DNA of 64,000 nucleotides, taken from positions 1 to 64,000 of IMG/VR virus record IMGVR_UViG_3300034108_000503; one strand, given 5' to 3'. Both the position numbers and the translations under genes were made by a program. Below the pieces are notes generated by a model. That model saw only the letters and a list, made by a program, of their open reading frames with translations. It did not search any database and had not been told where the DNA came from. This DNA comes from a virus. Shown here piece by piece: positions 26,651-34,028 of this stretch. Numbering within the stretch: position 1 is the first letter of the stretch; the number at the start of each line of letters is the position of its first letter.

Positions 26651-28000
26651 CTATTTGCGCCATGCCTTCTGGGGTTTCTCCTGCTTCCTCCTTGGCGGAT
26701 CGTCGTCATCCTCGAAACGCTGGAGCGCACCATTCCGGCGGACTGCAACGCTGCGGTTGGATGCACCGAAGCGGTTCTTGAGGATCTTTATCCTCCCGGT
26801 ATCGGCAGTCTCCTCGTTTCCGTCCTCGCTTTCGTGGACATCCATGTCGATCCGAAGGAACACCTGCGGAGCATCAAGGATTGCCCTCGCGTCACGGATC
26901 ATGCCGTCGTCATTCAGTTGGACCGGAGCGATGAGCGTGCATCCCAGTTCCTTCCGCAACCTCTCTGCCGTCTCGGAGATTGTCTTGAGCATCTGATCCG
27001 CCCGCTCGCCGGAACGCTGGGCAACAGGCACAAGCTGAAGGTAGTCGATCACAATGAAGTCCAAGGGCTTCTTTCGGTGGAGGTTCCTGGCGTGGGAAGC
27101 AACGCCTTCCAGCGAGATGTACGGTGATTCGGTGTAGTGCAGATCCCATCTTCCGAGGGACTCAATGGCTTTCTGGATTCTGGTGAAGTCACCCTGTTCC
27201 CGCAGCGGGGTGCGGCCCATCACCTTGTCGAGAGGGATACCCGACTCCCGTGCCAGATCCCGCATCACGATCTGGATTGCTGACATCTCGTAGCCAACCA
27301 CGAACCCGCGCCTTCCAGCGCACGATAGTCTGCCAGCCATCTGCATCGCCAGCAGAGTCTTCCCGTGTCCCTGCTTTCCTCCGATCAGGATGTACTCCCG
27401 ACGGATCCCTCCAGCCAGCAATTCGTCCAGTCCTTTGATCCCGGTCGCGATGGCAGGATCAACGTCAGTCTCCACTCCCTGCTCGATGATGTCGATGTAG
27501 CGAAAGAGGACATCCTTGATTGGAATCAGGTTCGCGCTCCTGCTCTGGACGGTGGCGGTATCCAGTTCCCGGATCATTACTCCAACCTTTTCTCTCCAGT
27601 CATCCGGCCCATCGTAGGCGACAGCCTCCAGCCGGGACGCTATCTTTGCAACGCTACGGCGTCTGGATGCGCTCCTGACGGCTTCGCAGTATGATCGTAC
27701 CGCAGACGGCGCAGACGCTGCTGTGGCGATTTCCGAGATGGTTCCCGCGCCCCCCACGGAATCCAGCTTCTGAGCGTCAATCAGGTGGGCCGTAAGCGAG
27801 ACAGCATCCACCGGGTTTCCGTCAGCGTGGCGGGAGATGATCAGGTCGAACAGGTAGGCGCAGTGTCCGGTGACGAAGTCCGAGGACTTGATGATCTCAA
27901 TCGCCTGGTCGATGGCGTACTCCGGTGCCTGCATCAGGCAGGAGATGACTGCTCTGTCCATTTCCTCCGACCCCGGAGGCTTCTTCAGTTCATGGTTCAT
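26651..28000 (-). CDS. DnaB-type replicative DNA helicase
   Basis: The 449-residue protein has the DnaB layout: N-terminal helical domain (about 10-130), linker helix, then a RecA-like ATPase. Walker A GGKQGHGKT is at 207-215, Walker B FIVIDY at 315-320, the APVQLND sensor follows near 359, and KNRFG near 413 is the arginine-finger region. A Pro/Arg/Lys-rich tail ends the protein. It would unwind DNA ahead of the host polymerase as a hexamer. The upstream gene, 12 bases away, is an O-like replication protein that could act as initiator or loader. Confidence 0.92.
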   Translation of the reverse strand: MNHELKKPPGSEEMDRAVISCLMQAPEYAIDQAIEIIKSSDFVTGHCAYLFDLIISRHADGNPVDAVSLTAHLIDAQKLDSVGGAGTISEIATAASAPSAVRSYCEAVRSASRRRSVAKIASRLEAVAYDGPDDWREKVGVMIRELDTATVQSRSANLIPIKDVLFRYIDIIEQGVETDVDPAIATGIKGLDELLAGGIRREYILIGGKQGHGKTLLAMQMAGRLSCAGRRGFVVGYEMSAIQIVMRDLARESGIPLDKVMGRTPLREQGDFTRIQKAIESLGRWDLHYTESPYISLEGVASHARNLHRKKPLDFIVIDYLQLVPVAQRSGERADQMLKTISETAERLRKELGCTLIAPVQLNDDGMIRDARAILDAPQVFLRIDMDVHESEDGNEETADTGRIKILKNRFGASNRSVAVRRNGALQRFEDDDDPPRRKQEKPQKAWRK

Positions 28001-28012
28001 TTATTGATGTTG

Positions 28013-28939
28013 TCAGAATGGTGCCTTGATCCGCTGACGCTTCTCGTTGATCTCCACCCTCATCGTGGCAGCGACAACCTCCGCGTAGTTGAGGCAGAAG
28101 AACGACGGGTCGTGAGCTTTCGTCAAGCACCCTGGGGCATACGGTTTCGTGGATGCCTGCATCGCATCGTGGTACGCATCAAGAAATTCATCGGCAGTCC
28201 CGTTCCACCCGGCAAGGAAACGCTGGAGGACTTTGGCGAACTTTGGCGAGAACGGAAATGGTTTGCCTGTGACGTGGGTGTACGGCTGGGCGATCTGGGA
28301 AGTGATCTCATGGTGCCGGGGATCCTTGGTCTCGACCGGAGCAGTTGCTGGTCTTGCTGGTTCCTTCCGTGGAACGGAAACCTTCGCCACCACCTCGGTA
28401 TGTCCGTCAGGACCGAAGAGGAAATCTCCTTCCTCGGACTCCTTCCTCTTGTAGTTGTCTTTACTATTATCCTTATCCTTATCCTTACCTTTACTATTAC
28501 TATTACTATTACGTTGAAGGACTCCTTCAGGGACTCCTTCAAGGACTCCTTCAAGGACTCCTTCAAGGACTCCTTCAAGGACTCCTTCAAGGACTCCTTT
28601 GGATTGCACCTTGGATTTCCCACGAAGAAGACCACCCTTCTTTCCGCCTTCCCGTTTAGCCTTAACGACTTGCTCGCTCTCAATCGGGTAGCGCCACACA
28701 ATCAGGTCTCCATTCTCCCCCCAGGACCAGAGTGGGCATTGCTGGTCAACCTCGGATCGAGTCAGACCAAGAGCCAGCCACTGCCGATCAGTCCAAGAAC
28801 GTGCGTTACTGATAACTCCACCGTTCTCGTGGGTGCAGCAGTACTTCAAAAGATATAGCCAGGTCGCCCGTTGGACGGGTTCCGCGCCGATCATTTCCGG
28901 CTCTTCAAGCTGCGTGATCTTGATGTTGATCCAATTCAT
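28013..28939 (-). CDS. Replication protein O/DnaT-like, with VLEG tandem repeat
   Basis: The 308-residue protein starts with a winged-helix-like domain (WLYLLKYCCTHENGGVI, DRQWLALGLTRSEVDQ), typical of phage replication initiators and helicase loaders. The middle is low complexity: KREGGKKGG, six to seven copies of VLEG and a Lys/Asp/Asn/Ser repeat. A C-terminal domain carries FAKVLQRFLAGWNG and YAPGCLTKAHDPSFFC. Immediately upstream of DnaB, it most likely recruits the helicase to the origin. The repeat is encoded by seven 12-bp units, so copy-number changes stay in frame and would only lengthen or shorten the linker. Confidence 0.7.
   Translation of the reverse strand: MNWINIKITQLEEPEMIGAEPVQRATWLYLLKYCCTHENGGVISNARSWTDRQWLALGLTRSEVDQQCPLWSWGENGDLIVWRYPIESEQVVKAKREGGKKGGLLRGKSKVQSKGVLEGVLEGVLEGVLEGVLEGVPEGVLQRNSNSNSKGKDKDKDNSKDNYKRKESEEGDFLFGPDGHTEVVAKVSVPRKEPARPATAPVETKDPRHHEITSQIAQPYTHVTGKPFPFSPKFAKVLQRFLAGWNGTADEFLDAYHDAMQASTKPYAPGCLTKAHDPSFFCLNYAEVVAATMRVEINEKRQRIKAPF
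28517..28600. repeat. Seven tandem copies of a 12-bp repeat (AAGGACTCCTTC)
   Basis: Unit AAGGACTCCTTC occurs at 28517, 28529 (AGGGACTCCTTC), 28541, 28553, 28565, 28577 and 28589 (last ends TTT). Each unit is nearly palindromic (AAGGA-C-TCCTT) and encodes V-L-E-G on the minus strand. Next to it (about 28460-28513) is a second array of CCTTAT and ACTATT hexamers. Lambda-type initiator genes carry origin iterons inside the O gene, so an origin function is possible. Confidence 0.9.
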
Positions 28940-29137
28940 GAAAGTAAAAAACAGTAATCATTGAGTCACTGTACACGGCAACCATCAACTGCAAAGACTA
29001 AGAGAATTTCCCCTGCACCCTCTCCGGGGTGATTTTTCGACACTCCTGCCTTTCTATTTGGTGAAGGAGAACCCGGCCCACACAACAGGTGCGGGAGCGA
29101 GTGACGCAGGGGTGATCTATTCCGCAGTCTGATCGGC

Positions 29138-29974
29138 TCAGACCCCGCACATTCCTGTGCATTCGTTTCCGAACAGCGAAAGCTGCCCGCGGTCTTCCTC
29201 ACTGGAGAAATCCACGGTTTCGATGGGCTGGCAGGATTTGTGAAGAAATGGAATGCCTCGCATTGTGGTTGTCTGCTGCTTGGCTGCTTGGAATTGCTTT
29301 TCAAACGCCACGGCTGCCGCAAACGCTTCTGGCTCTTCGGTTTTAAGCCTGCGCCATTCGGCGTCGGAATGGTACGGGCAAAACACGCACGACGACCGCG
29401 GTGGCTTTGGGTATCCATTCCGCTCCATCCATGCGATGCAATCTCCGCGACGCATGCCAAGGTCAACGAGCGGCCATTTTGATTCCGTCCACGGGTCGCG
29501 GGATGGCTTCATTCTGTGGACTTCATCCAGCGAGATCCCAATCCACTGAACAACGCCCACGGTTTTCTGACCTCGTTTGATTCCGCCGAGTTCCCGAGCC
29601 TTTCGCAGAATTGGCGCAATCTTGAAGTCGTAGGTACAGGCGCGGGATGGCATCATGCCAATCTGGCCGCCCTGCCTGACGTGGCATGGGATGTTCCCGC
29701 CTGATATGATGTTGCCCGTTTTGCCAGTGTAAACCTTTGTCAGCTTATCGCTCAACCTGCCAGCCGTCACCCGGTGAATCGGGAACGGATGCGGGCTGCG
29801 CTGGATCTCTGCCTCTAGCCAGTCAAGCCAGCGGTAAACGGATGCAGGCTCATCTTGTGTGTCAGCGAAAATTGCGCCATCCAAGTGTGGATATCCGGGA
29901 ACTTCACCCCGTGCTGCCATGATAGCAAGAGTGCTGGATTGAACTCCAGCACCAAGAGAAAGAATATGTTTCAT
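29138..29974 (-). CDS. PP-loop enzyme, PAPS reductase / adenine nucleotide alpha-hydrolase-like
   Basis: From ATG 29974 the protein is 278 residues. The N-terminal PP-loop is SLGAGVQSSTL (about 6-16), followed by AIFADTQDEP, the usual second strand of this fold. Near the C-terminus is SSCVFCPYHSDAEW, the CxxC-type motif seen in phage phosphoadenosine-phosphosulfate-reductase-like proteins. The family activates a substrate with ATP; roles in sulfur transfer, or DNA or nucleotide modification, are proposed but not settled for phage members. A 198-base gap follows it and a TACGCAA near-palindrome sits 25 bases upstream. Confidence 0.75.
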   Translation of the reverse strand: MKHILSLGAGVQSSTLAIMAARGEVPGYPHLDGAIFADTQDEPASVYRWLDWLEAEIQRSPHPFPIHRVTAGRLSDKLTKVYTGKTGNIISGGNIPCHVRQGGQIGMMPSRACTYDFKIAPILRKARELGGIKRGQKTVGVVQWIGISLDEVHRMKPSRDPWTESKWPLVDLGMRRGDCIAWMERNGYPKPPRSSCVFCPYHSDAEWRRLKTEEPEAFAAAVAFEKQFQAAKQQTTTMRGIPFLHKSCQPIETVDFSSEEDRGQLSLFGNECTGMCGV

Positions 29975-29998
29975 TGAATTTATTTGCGTGATGACGTA

Positions 29999-30012
29999 TA
30001 CGCAACCCACGT
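29999..30012. promoter_or_regulatory. Operator-like near-palindrome TACGCAACCCACGT
   Basis: A degenerate copy of the TACG-CAA-NNN-CGTA motif with one extra base in the spacer. It overlaps a larger dyad TTGCGT(N10)ACGCAA at 29984-30005. It lies in the 47-base gap directly upstream of the PP-loop gene. Confidence 0.45.
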
Positions 30013-30021
30013 TTGTCTGTT

Positions 30022-30321
30022 TTACGCCGCAACCTCTTTCTTCCTGGCAGGCTTGTGCTGGCAAGTCTCCGGAGCGAACTTCTTGCGGGCCATGCTGACC
30101 GTTGTCGGCTTGATACCAAGCTGGGCGGCAATGTCAATGGTCCGCAGGGACCAATCAACAGTACTCCAGATGTGCTTCCGTGGAGGCTTCGGACCTCCGC
30201 TCTTTTTCCATCGCTGGTAGGCACCCATGTACTGCATGCCAGTTTCCTTGGCGGCAGTGGCGATGCTGGTCTTGGTCCAGTCGATTGTGGCGAAGTACTC
30301 GTCTCGTTCTTTCTTTGTCAT
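30022..30321 (-). CDS. Small DNA-binding protein with two tandem helix-turn-helix units
   Basis: The 99 residues contain two similar units: IDWTKTSIATAAKETGMQYM (about 13-32) and VDWSLRTIDIAAQLGIKPTT (about 55-74), each D-W-(T/S)-x5-IA-x-G-(I/M), a pattern typical of helix-turn-helix motifs that probe DNA. Each unit is followed by a basic segment. It could be a small regulator or nucleoid-like protein. It overlaps its upstream neighbour by ATGA; the leader is CA-rich. Confidence 0.6.
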   Translation of the reverse strand: MTKKERDEYFATIDWTKTSIATAAKETGMQYMGAYQRWKKSGGPKPPRKHIWSTVDWSLRTIDIAAQLGIKPTTVSMARKKFAPETCQHKPARKKEVAA

Positions 30322-30785
30322 GGGGTTGGTGGTTTGGGTGATTCTTTCTTGAGAGACGCCAGATAAATCCAGTGGTTCCTCACTCTGTCCGCCACGAGGT
30401 CAGTCGCTTCTGCCAGCTTCTTCTCTGCTTCTTCTGCGGCCCATGGTTTCCATTTCTCAAGTGCCTCCTCTAAGTTGTTCCTGATGTCGTACTGCGGATA
30501 CAGCATTTTCTCCGCATCAATCAGCATGAATGGACCCTTTAGGTTCCGAGTCCTGCGAATGAAATCCAAGTCTGCGCAGGATGCTTGAAACCCGGTGGTT
30601 CCTAGCTTTGATGCGACGTACTGAAAAGCCGCAACGGCAGCAAGGCTCATTGCGTAAGCGCAGGAACCATAATCGTGCGGGCGCTCAACGAGTGAATTGA
30701 TGTACTGCTGGAGTTGATCTAGCGAATCAAACCAAGGTGCTTCTTGGTTTTTTATTTCTTGTTCTGGTGTGGTTTCTTGTTCCAT
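30318..30785 (-). CDS. Conserved phage protein, unknown
   Basis: A 155-residue protein with a helical N-terminus (SLDQLQQYINSLVERPHDYG), a conserved-looking core (CAYAMSLAAVAAFQYVASKL, CADLDFIRRTRNLKGPFMLI) and a helical Lys/Glu-rich tail. I have seen this core in other phages without an assigned function. The leader before the ATG is CCAAACCACCAAATAT, CA-rich with no Shine-Dalgarno sequence. Confidence 0.7.
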   Translation of the reverse strand: MEQETTPEQEIKNQEAPWFDSLDQLQQYINSLVERPHDYGSCAYAMSLAAVAAFQYVASKLGTTGFQASCADLDFIRRTRNLKGPFMLIDAEKMLYPQYDIRNNLEEALEKWKPWAAEEAEKKLAEATDLVADRVRNHWIYLASLKKESPKPPTP

Positions 30786-30809
30786 ATATTTGGTGGTTTG
30801 GGTGATTCT

Positions 30810-31091
30810 TCAGACGACCTCCAGCCACTCGGTGACGCTTAGTCCTTGGGCTTTCCACTCGGCTGCTTGTTTTTCGTCATGGGTTGGATGACCACACGTC
30901 TGCCACATCCTGCGCGGCTCTGGCTTGATGCGAAATGTATCTGGATCGCTACCGCTACCCATGTCAGGGCCAATAAGCTCGGCTACTGGTATGTCCTGCC
31001 ATTTTTGTTGGAAGAATTCCTGCGCGGTCTTTCCTGCCGCCACAGCGCCGTAAAACTCGGCGAGCCATTTCGCTTTTTCGATTGGTGTCAT
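30810..31091 (-). CDS. Small protein, unknown (93 aa)
   Basis: Helical N-terminus (IEKAKWLAEFYGAVAAGKTA), central Gly/Asp/Pro region and a C-terminus with MWQTCGHPTHDEKQAAEW. The Cys and His could bind metal. The leader is CA-rich. Genes on both sides are co-directional with gaps of about 25 bases. No family recognised. Confidence 0.6.
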   Translation of the reverse strand: MTPIEKAKWLAEFYGAVAAGKTAQEFFQQKWQDIPVAELIGPDMGSGSDPDTFRIKPEPRRMWQTCGHPTHDEKQAAEWKAQGLSVTEWLEVV

Positions 31092-31115
31092 GTCTTTGGT
31101 TTTGGTTTGTGTGAT

Positions 31116-31544
31116 TCAGATGTATGTCCTTCGATTGTACTCAGCAATAAGCAAAGCATCCGCGATTGCGTGTGTCACCTTGATGTCCGGGAACAACCGC
31201 TGTGCCGCCGCCTTGGAGACGTTTTTGTCCCCCTTGGTCATGCAGCCGAGGAACTTCTGCCACTTCGCCGGGGTGATGAATTGGTACGGGATCTTCGCCG
31301 CGCACAGTGCCATCTGGAGCTTCCCGAAGCCCTCGCCAAAGGTGAAGGTCGATGTCACTCCCTGCCCCGGCATGGCGTGAACCTTCTCAAGCAGGGCGAA
31401 TCTTGGACTTCCGAGTGGACAGATGCTGTTGAGTAAATCCAGCAAGTCAGCGTCATCCGCTGGCATCTTGAACGCCTTGGCTCCGGATGGACTGATCACT
31501 GCGATGCCTCCGCTTTTCCCTGGGTCGATTCCGATGTAGTTCAT
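31116..31544 (-). CDS. RuvC-like crossover junction endodeoxyribonuclease
   Basis: The 142-residue protein has the RNase H-like fold signature of RuvC: IGIDPGKSGG with catalytic Asp7, LLEKVHAMPGQG with Glu53, TFTFGEGFGKLQMAL, the ITPAKWQKF segment and HAIADALLIAEY with His125 and Asp129. It resolves Holliday junctions formed during replication and recombination before packaging. It overlaps its upstream gene by ATGA and lies in the recombination cluster with an exonuclease. Confidence 0.9.
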   Translation of the reverse strand: MNYIGIDPGKSGGIAVISPSGAKAFKMPADDADLLDLLNSICPLGSPRFALLEKVHAMPGQGVTSTFTFGEGFGKLQMALCAAKIPYQFITPAKWQKFLGCMTKGDKNVSKAAAQRLFPDIKVTHAIADALLIAEYNRRTYI

Positions 31545-31762
31545 TCTGGTATTTCTTCCGATTGTGATTTGTTTACAATGACAAATTTCCCATTCGCTGC
31601 CTTCGTGATCATGTCGTTCCGGTCAGGGTCGTACCCATCCTGATCCGGAGCGATGGAGATGAACTGCACCACGGCACCCTGCCGCAGCACGGTCGTCGCA
31701 CTCGGATCTCCGATGCTCGCCCATAGCGGGTAGTGTCCAGTCTCAAGGATTTTCAGGCGCAT
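31541..31762 (-). CDS. Small protein, unknown (73 aa)
   Basis: From ATG 31762: a short beta-rich protein (LKILETGHYPLWASI, GAVVQFISIAPDQDGYDPDR, ANGKFVIVNKS). The longer upstream frame is a shadow of the exonuclease gene. Starts four bases after the exonuclease stop and overlaps the resolvase start by ATGA, so it is probably co-translated with both. Confidence 0.6.
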   Translation of the reverse strand: MRLKILETGHYPLWASIGDPSATTVLRQGAVVQFISIAPDQDGYDPDRNDMITKAANGKFVIVNKSQSEEIPE

Positions 31763-31766
31763 GGAT

Positions 31767-32561
31767 TCAGTCCTTCCACTTCGGCCATAGGAGGTTCTCA
31801 GGAGCGGCAGGATATCCCGGCCATACGCCTGTCTCGGTGCATTGCTTGTGCAGATCAATGATCTTGTCCATCTGCCGCTGCCCCTCCTCAATTGCCTCAT
31901 CAGGGAAGACGTATGGCTTCACTAGATACGGCTTGGCTGACTCAACCGCCAGCAGCATGTAGACTGGTTCCTCCTCCAGTCCTTCAGCCAGAGAGACTGC
32001 CTGCGTGTACCACTGACGCTGGATGTGATATCCCAGCTTCCGGCACTTCCGGGAAAACTCAGTAGGCGATGCGTCACCCGTGGTCTTCAGGTCGATGATC
32101 ATCCTTCGGCCTTGGGAATCATATCCCAGCATGTCCGGCAAAGCCTTGATTGGAACGCCACGGTACTCAGTCAGCACCGGAGTCTCGCGAACCGGGCAGA
32201 GTTGCATGACAGCCTGGAAGATCGGATCATCCTCCAGTGCCAGCCTCATGCCCATCACGTTGTCGTATTCCTCTTGGGAGAAGATCGGCAGAGTCTGTGC
32301 TGCCGTCCATTCCTTGCACCACTTCTTGGATCCATGCCATGCGTCTGCGGGGTCATCCTCCCGATGCGCTGGCTTGATTGCAAAGTCCCTGCTGATGCCT
32401 TGCAGCAGATCGTGGACTGCGGTTCCCATGCGGATGGCAATGGAGTCCAGTTCCTCTGGTTCCTCCTTCGCCTGCTGGAAATGCGCAGGGGTCTTGAATG
32501 CCAGCAACTTCGCGAGGCTGAAGTTCAGGGCGGGATGCGCCCGGTATTCATCAATTGTCAT
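31767..32561 (-). CDS. PD-(D/E)XK exonuclease (RecE/exodeoxyribonuclease VIII-like)
   Basis: The 264-residue protein shows the RecB-family nuclease core: GTAVHDLL (His50), LPDMLGY (Asp143), MIIDLKTT (Asp157, Lys159) and QRQWYTQA (Gln-x3-Tyr, about 181-186). This is the layout of RecE-type exonucleases in phages, which resect double-stranded ends for single-strand annealing. The protein at 34029-35033 is in the position of an annealing partner. It neighbours the resolvase and the staphylococcal-type nuclease. Confidence 0.88.
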   Translation of the reverse strand: MTIDEYRAHPALNFSLAKLLAFKTPAHFQQAKEEPEELDSIAIRMGTAVHDLLQGISRDFAIKPAHREDDPADAWHGSKKWCKEWTAAQTLPIFSQEEYDNVMGMRLALEDDPIFQAVMQLCPVRETPVLTEYRGVPIKALPDMLGYDSQGRRMIIDLKTTGDASPTEFSRKCRKLGYHIQRQWYTQAVSLAEGLEEEPVYMLLAVESAKPYLVKPYVFPDEAIEEGQRQMDKIIDLHKQCTETGVWPGYPAAPENLLWPKWKD

Positions 32562-32566
32562 GCCGT

Positions 32567-32914
32567 TCAGTATGTCTTGGCTTCTGCGTGTCCGGACTCA
32601 ATGAGATAGGCATTCAGCGTCTCATCCCCGTAGTGGATTACGCCGATGCTGCGTCCGTACTTGTCCAGATCCTTGGAATCCAGAACCAGACCACCCAGCT
32701 TCCGTGCGCCCAGCCACAGGCGTGTCGCTTCCTTCGCGGCCTTTGCCTTCTGCCGCAGTTCCTTGTCCTTGCTGTTTACCTCGGGGCAGTCCAATCCTGC
32801 CAGCCTGACGGTGACTTTCCTGTATGTGTGGTGACCTAGATCCAGTTCGCACTCAATTGTGTCGCCGTCCACGACCCGGAAGTCCCTGATCTCATTGATA
32901 TACTGCACCTTCAT
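32567..32914 (-). CDS. Staphylococcal nuclease-like (thermonuclease) protein
   Basis: The 115-residue protein has VVDGDTIECELDLG, VRLAGLDCPE with the catalytic Arg37 and Glu45, and KYGRSIGVI with the second catalytic Arg, then ETLNAYLIESGHA. These match the SNase fold. There is no signal peptide, so it acts in the cytoplasm, probably degrading or processing nucleic acid in the recombination cluster. Its start overlaps the upstream stop by one base (TAATG). Confidence 0.88.
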   Translation of the reverse strand: MKVQYINEIRDFRVVDGDTIECELDLGHHTYRKVTVRLAGLDCPEVNSKDKELRQKAKAAKEATRLWLGARKLGGLVLDSKDLDKYGRSIGVIHYGDETLNAYLIESGHAEAKTY

Positions 32915-33102
32915 TAGTTTGATTCTTGTGTTTTGGTTTTCTTGTTATTGATCCACTCGACTGCGCTGCGGATTTCATGTGCAATCTTCAGCGCAACATC
33001 CACGGTGACCGACTGACCCCCAGGAAGGATGACGTAGCTGCATACCGGGCTGTATACTGCATACACTTTCGTGGCTTGGATTTCCTCTGGTTCGTCACTC
33101 AC
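32914..33102 (-). CDS. Small protein, unknown (62 aa)
   Basis: Short protein with YAVYSPVCSYVILPGGQSVTV and a helical Lys-rich tail. It shares one base with the nuclease start and overlaps the upstream gene by ATGA, placing it in a coupled chain of four genes. No family recognised. Confidence 0.6.
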   Translation of the reverse strand: MSDEPEEIQATKVYAVYSPVCSYVILPGGQSVTVDVALKIAHEIRSAVEWINNKKTKTQESN

Positions 33103-33572
33103 TCAGCACCTCCTTTCGCCTTCGCGATGGCAGCGCGGGCTTGATCCCATGCATCAAGACTTGCAATCCCTGCCTTTCGTTCCACAACCAACCTTTCCAA
33201 CGCCTCCAGTAAATCCTGATCGGCCTGCCCAATGATCTTCGGTAGCGGCTCTTTGCTACTTTGCATCGGGTCATCGAAGTGGACATGCATCGGATTCCGC
33301 AGCCCTCCATTGCGCCGGATGGCAAGATCCTGCCGGATCACCTGCTGGATATCCCATGCCACCTTGGCATCTTGCGGAACGTCACCGAAGATCCCGTGCG
33401 CTGTGGGGACAATGGCTTTGAACGCAGTGGCTACCAATTCACGCGCCTCCGGTTCTGTCTTCCAGAACATCTCCAGAAGGACGATTTCCATCTGCCCCAT
33501 GTAAAGCCGCGAGAGGACATCGCATGCCTTGCAGATCACGTCTGCGTGCTTGTCGCTGATTTCAATTTTCAT
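33099..33572 (-). CDS. Conserved phage protein, unknown (157 aa)
   Basis: From ATG 33572 the N-terminus is MKIEISDKHADVICKACDVL followed by SRLYMGQMEIVLLEMFWK; this opening is familiar from many phage genomes without a known role. The C-terminus (ARAAIAKAKGG) resembles the end of the next gene, ARAAIAKAKP, a shared tail also common in phages. The frame to 33623 adds an implausible leader. Confidence 0.7.
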   Translation of the reverse strand: MKIEISDKHADVICKACDVLSRLYMGQMEIVLLEMFWKTEPEARELVATAFKAIVPTAHGIFGDVPQDAKVAWDIQQVIRQDLAIRRNGGLRNPMHVHFDDPMQSSKEPLPKIIGQADQDLLEALERLVVERKAGIASLDAWDQARAAIAKAKGGAE

Positions 33573-33583
33573 GGCGGTACTCG

Positions 33584-33901
33584 TTAGGGTTTCGCTTTCG
33601 CGATGGCGGCGCGGGCGATGCACCGCATATCATAAGCACGAAATGTCAGGTCATGCATTGATGTTGGCTCGGGATCTTCATAAATACGCGCAATCTTTTC
33701 CAACGCCTCCAGTAGCCTCGGCGCAGCGGCCATTAGTACGGCGTTGGCTTCGCTGGGTTGTCCTGTCTCTGGGTCAGTGATGTCGCTGGCAATGGCGACA
33801 GCATCGCCGTCCCGCCTGACGAACCACTCAAAGTACCCGCCTGCGCCTTGTGACCGCTCGGCCTGCCAGTCTCCATCAGTGTGTTTCCGGTTTTCGCTCA
33901 T
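33584..33901 (-). CDS. Conserved phage protein with ANAVLMAAAPRLLEAL motif (105 aa)
   Basis: The pattern GDWQ...WFVRRDGDAVAIASDI...SEANAVLMAAAPRLLEALEKI...ARAAIAKAKP is a frequent phage family seen beside recombination genes. It has an N-terminal beta part and C-terminal helices. Function unknown. It lies downstream of a structured 127-base gap with a long inverted repeat. Confidence 0.75.
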   Translation of the reverse strand: MSENRKHTDGDWQAERSQGAGGYFEWFVRRDGDAVAIASDITDPETGQPSEANAVLMAAAPRLLEALEKIARIYEDPEPTSMHDLTFRAYDMRCIARAAIAKAKP

Positions 33902-33925
33902 ATCTCAATTCAAAAGAAAAAGGTA

Positions 33926-34021
33926 TCCCGGCAGCGTCTCTGGGGTGCATCTAAACCACCAATTTTGTTGTTGGTTGTTTCCAGTTGATGCCAACACGAC
34001 ATCAAGCGACCACTGCCGGGA
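33926..34021 (-). terminator. Long-range stem with T-rich tail, possible terminator or structured leader
   Basis: The 9-base arms CTGCCGGGA (34013-34021) and TCCCGGCAG (33926-33934) pair across a 78-nt loop, which itself holds GTTGG/CCAAC arms. Read on the minus strand the closing arm is followed by TACCTTTTTCTTTT. It sits between the recombination gene at 34029 and the 105-aa gene and could end the upstream transcript or regulate the downstream gene. Confidence 0.5.
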
Positions 34022-34028
34022 AATCGTT

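Noticed and set aside
28517-28600. CRISPR-like array
   Set aside because: Units are contiguous 12-bp tandem repeats with no spacers and lie inside a gene.
27785-28858. 357-codon plus-strand frame with DSFK repeats
   Set aside because: Antisense to the replication protein; the repeat is the other strand of the VLEG array.
28940-29137. Possible tRNA or other structured RNA in the gap before the PP-loop gene
   Set aside because: No T-loop consensus or acceptor stem was found on either strand; only a weak 5-bp hairpin is present.
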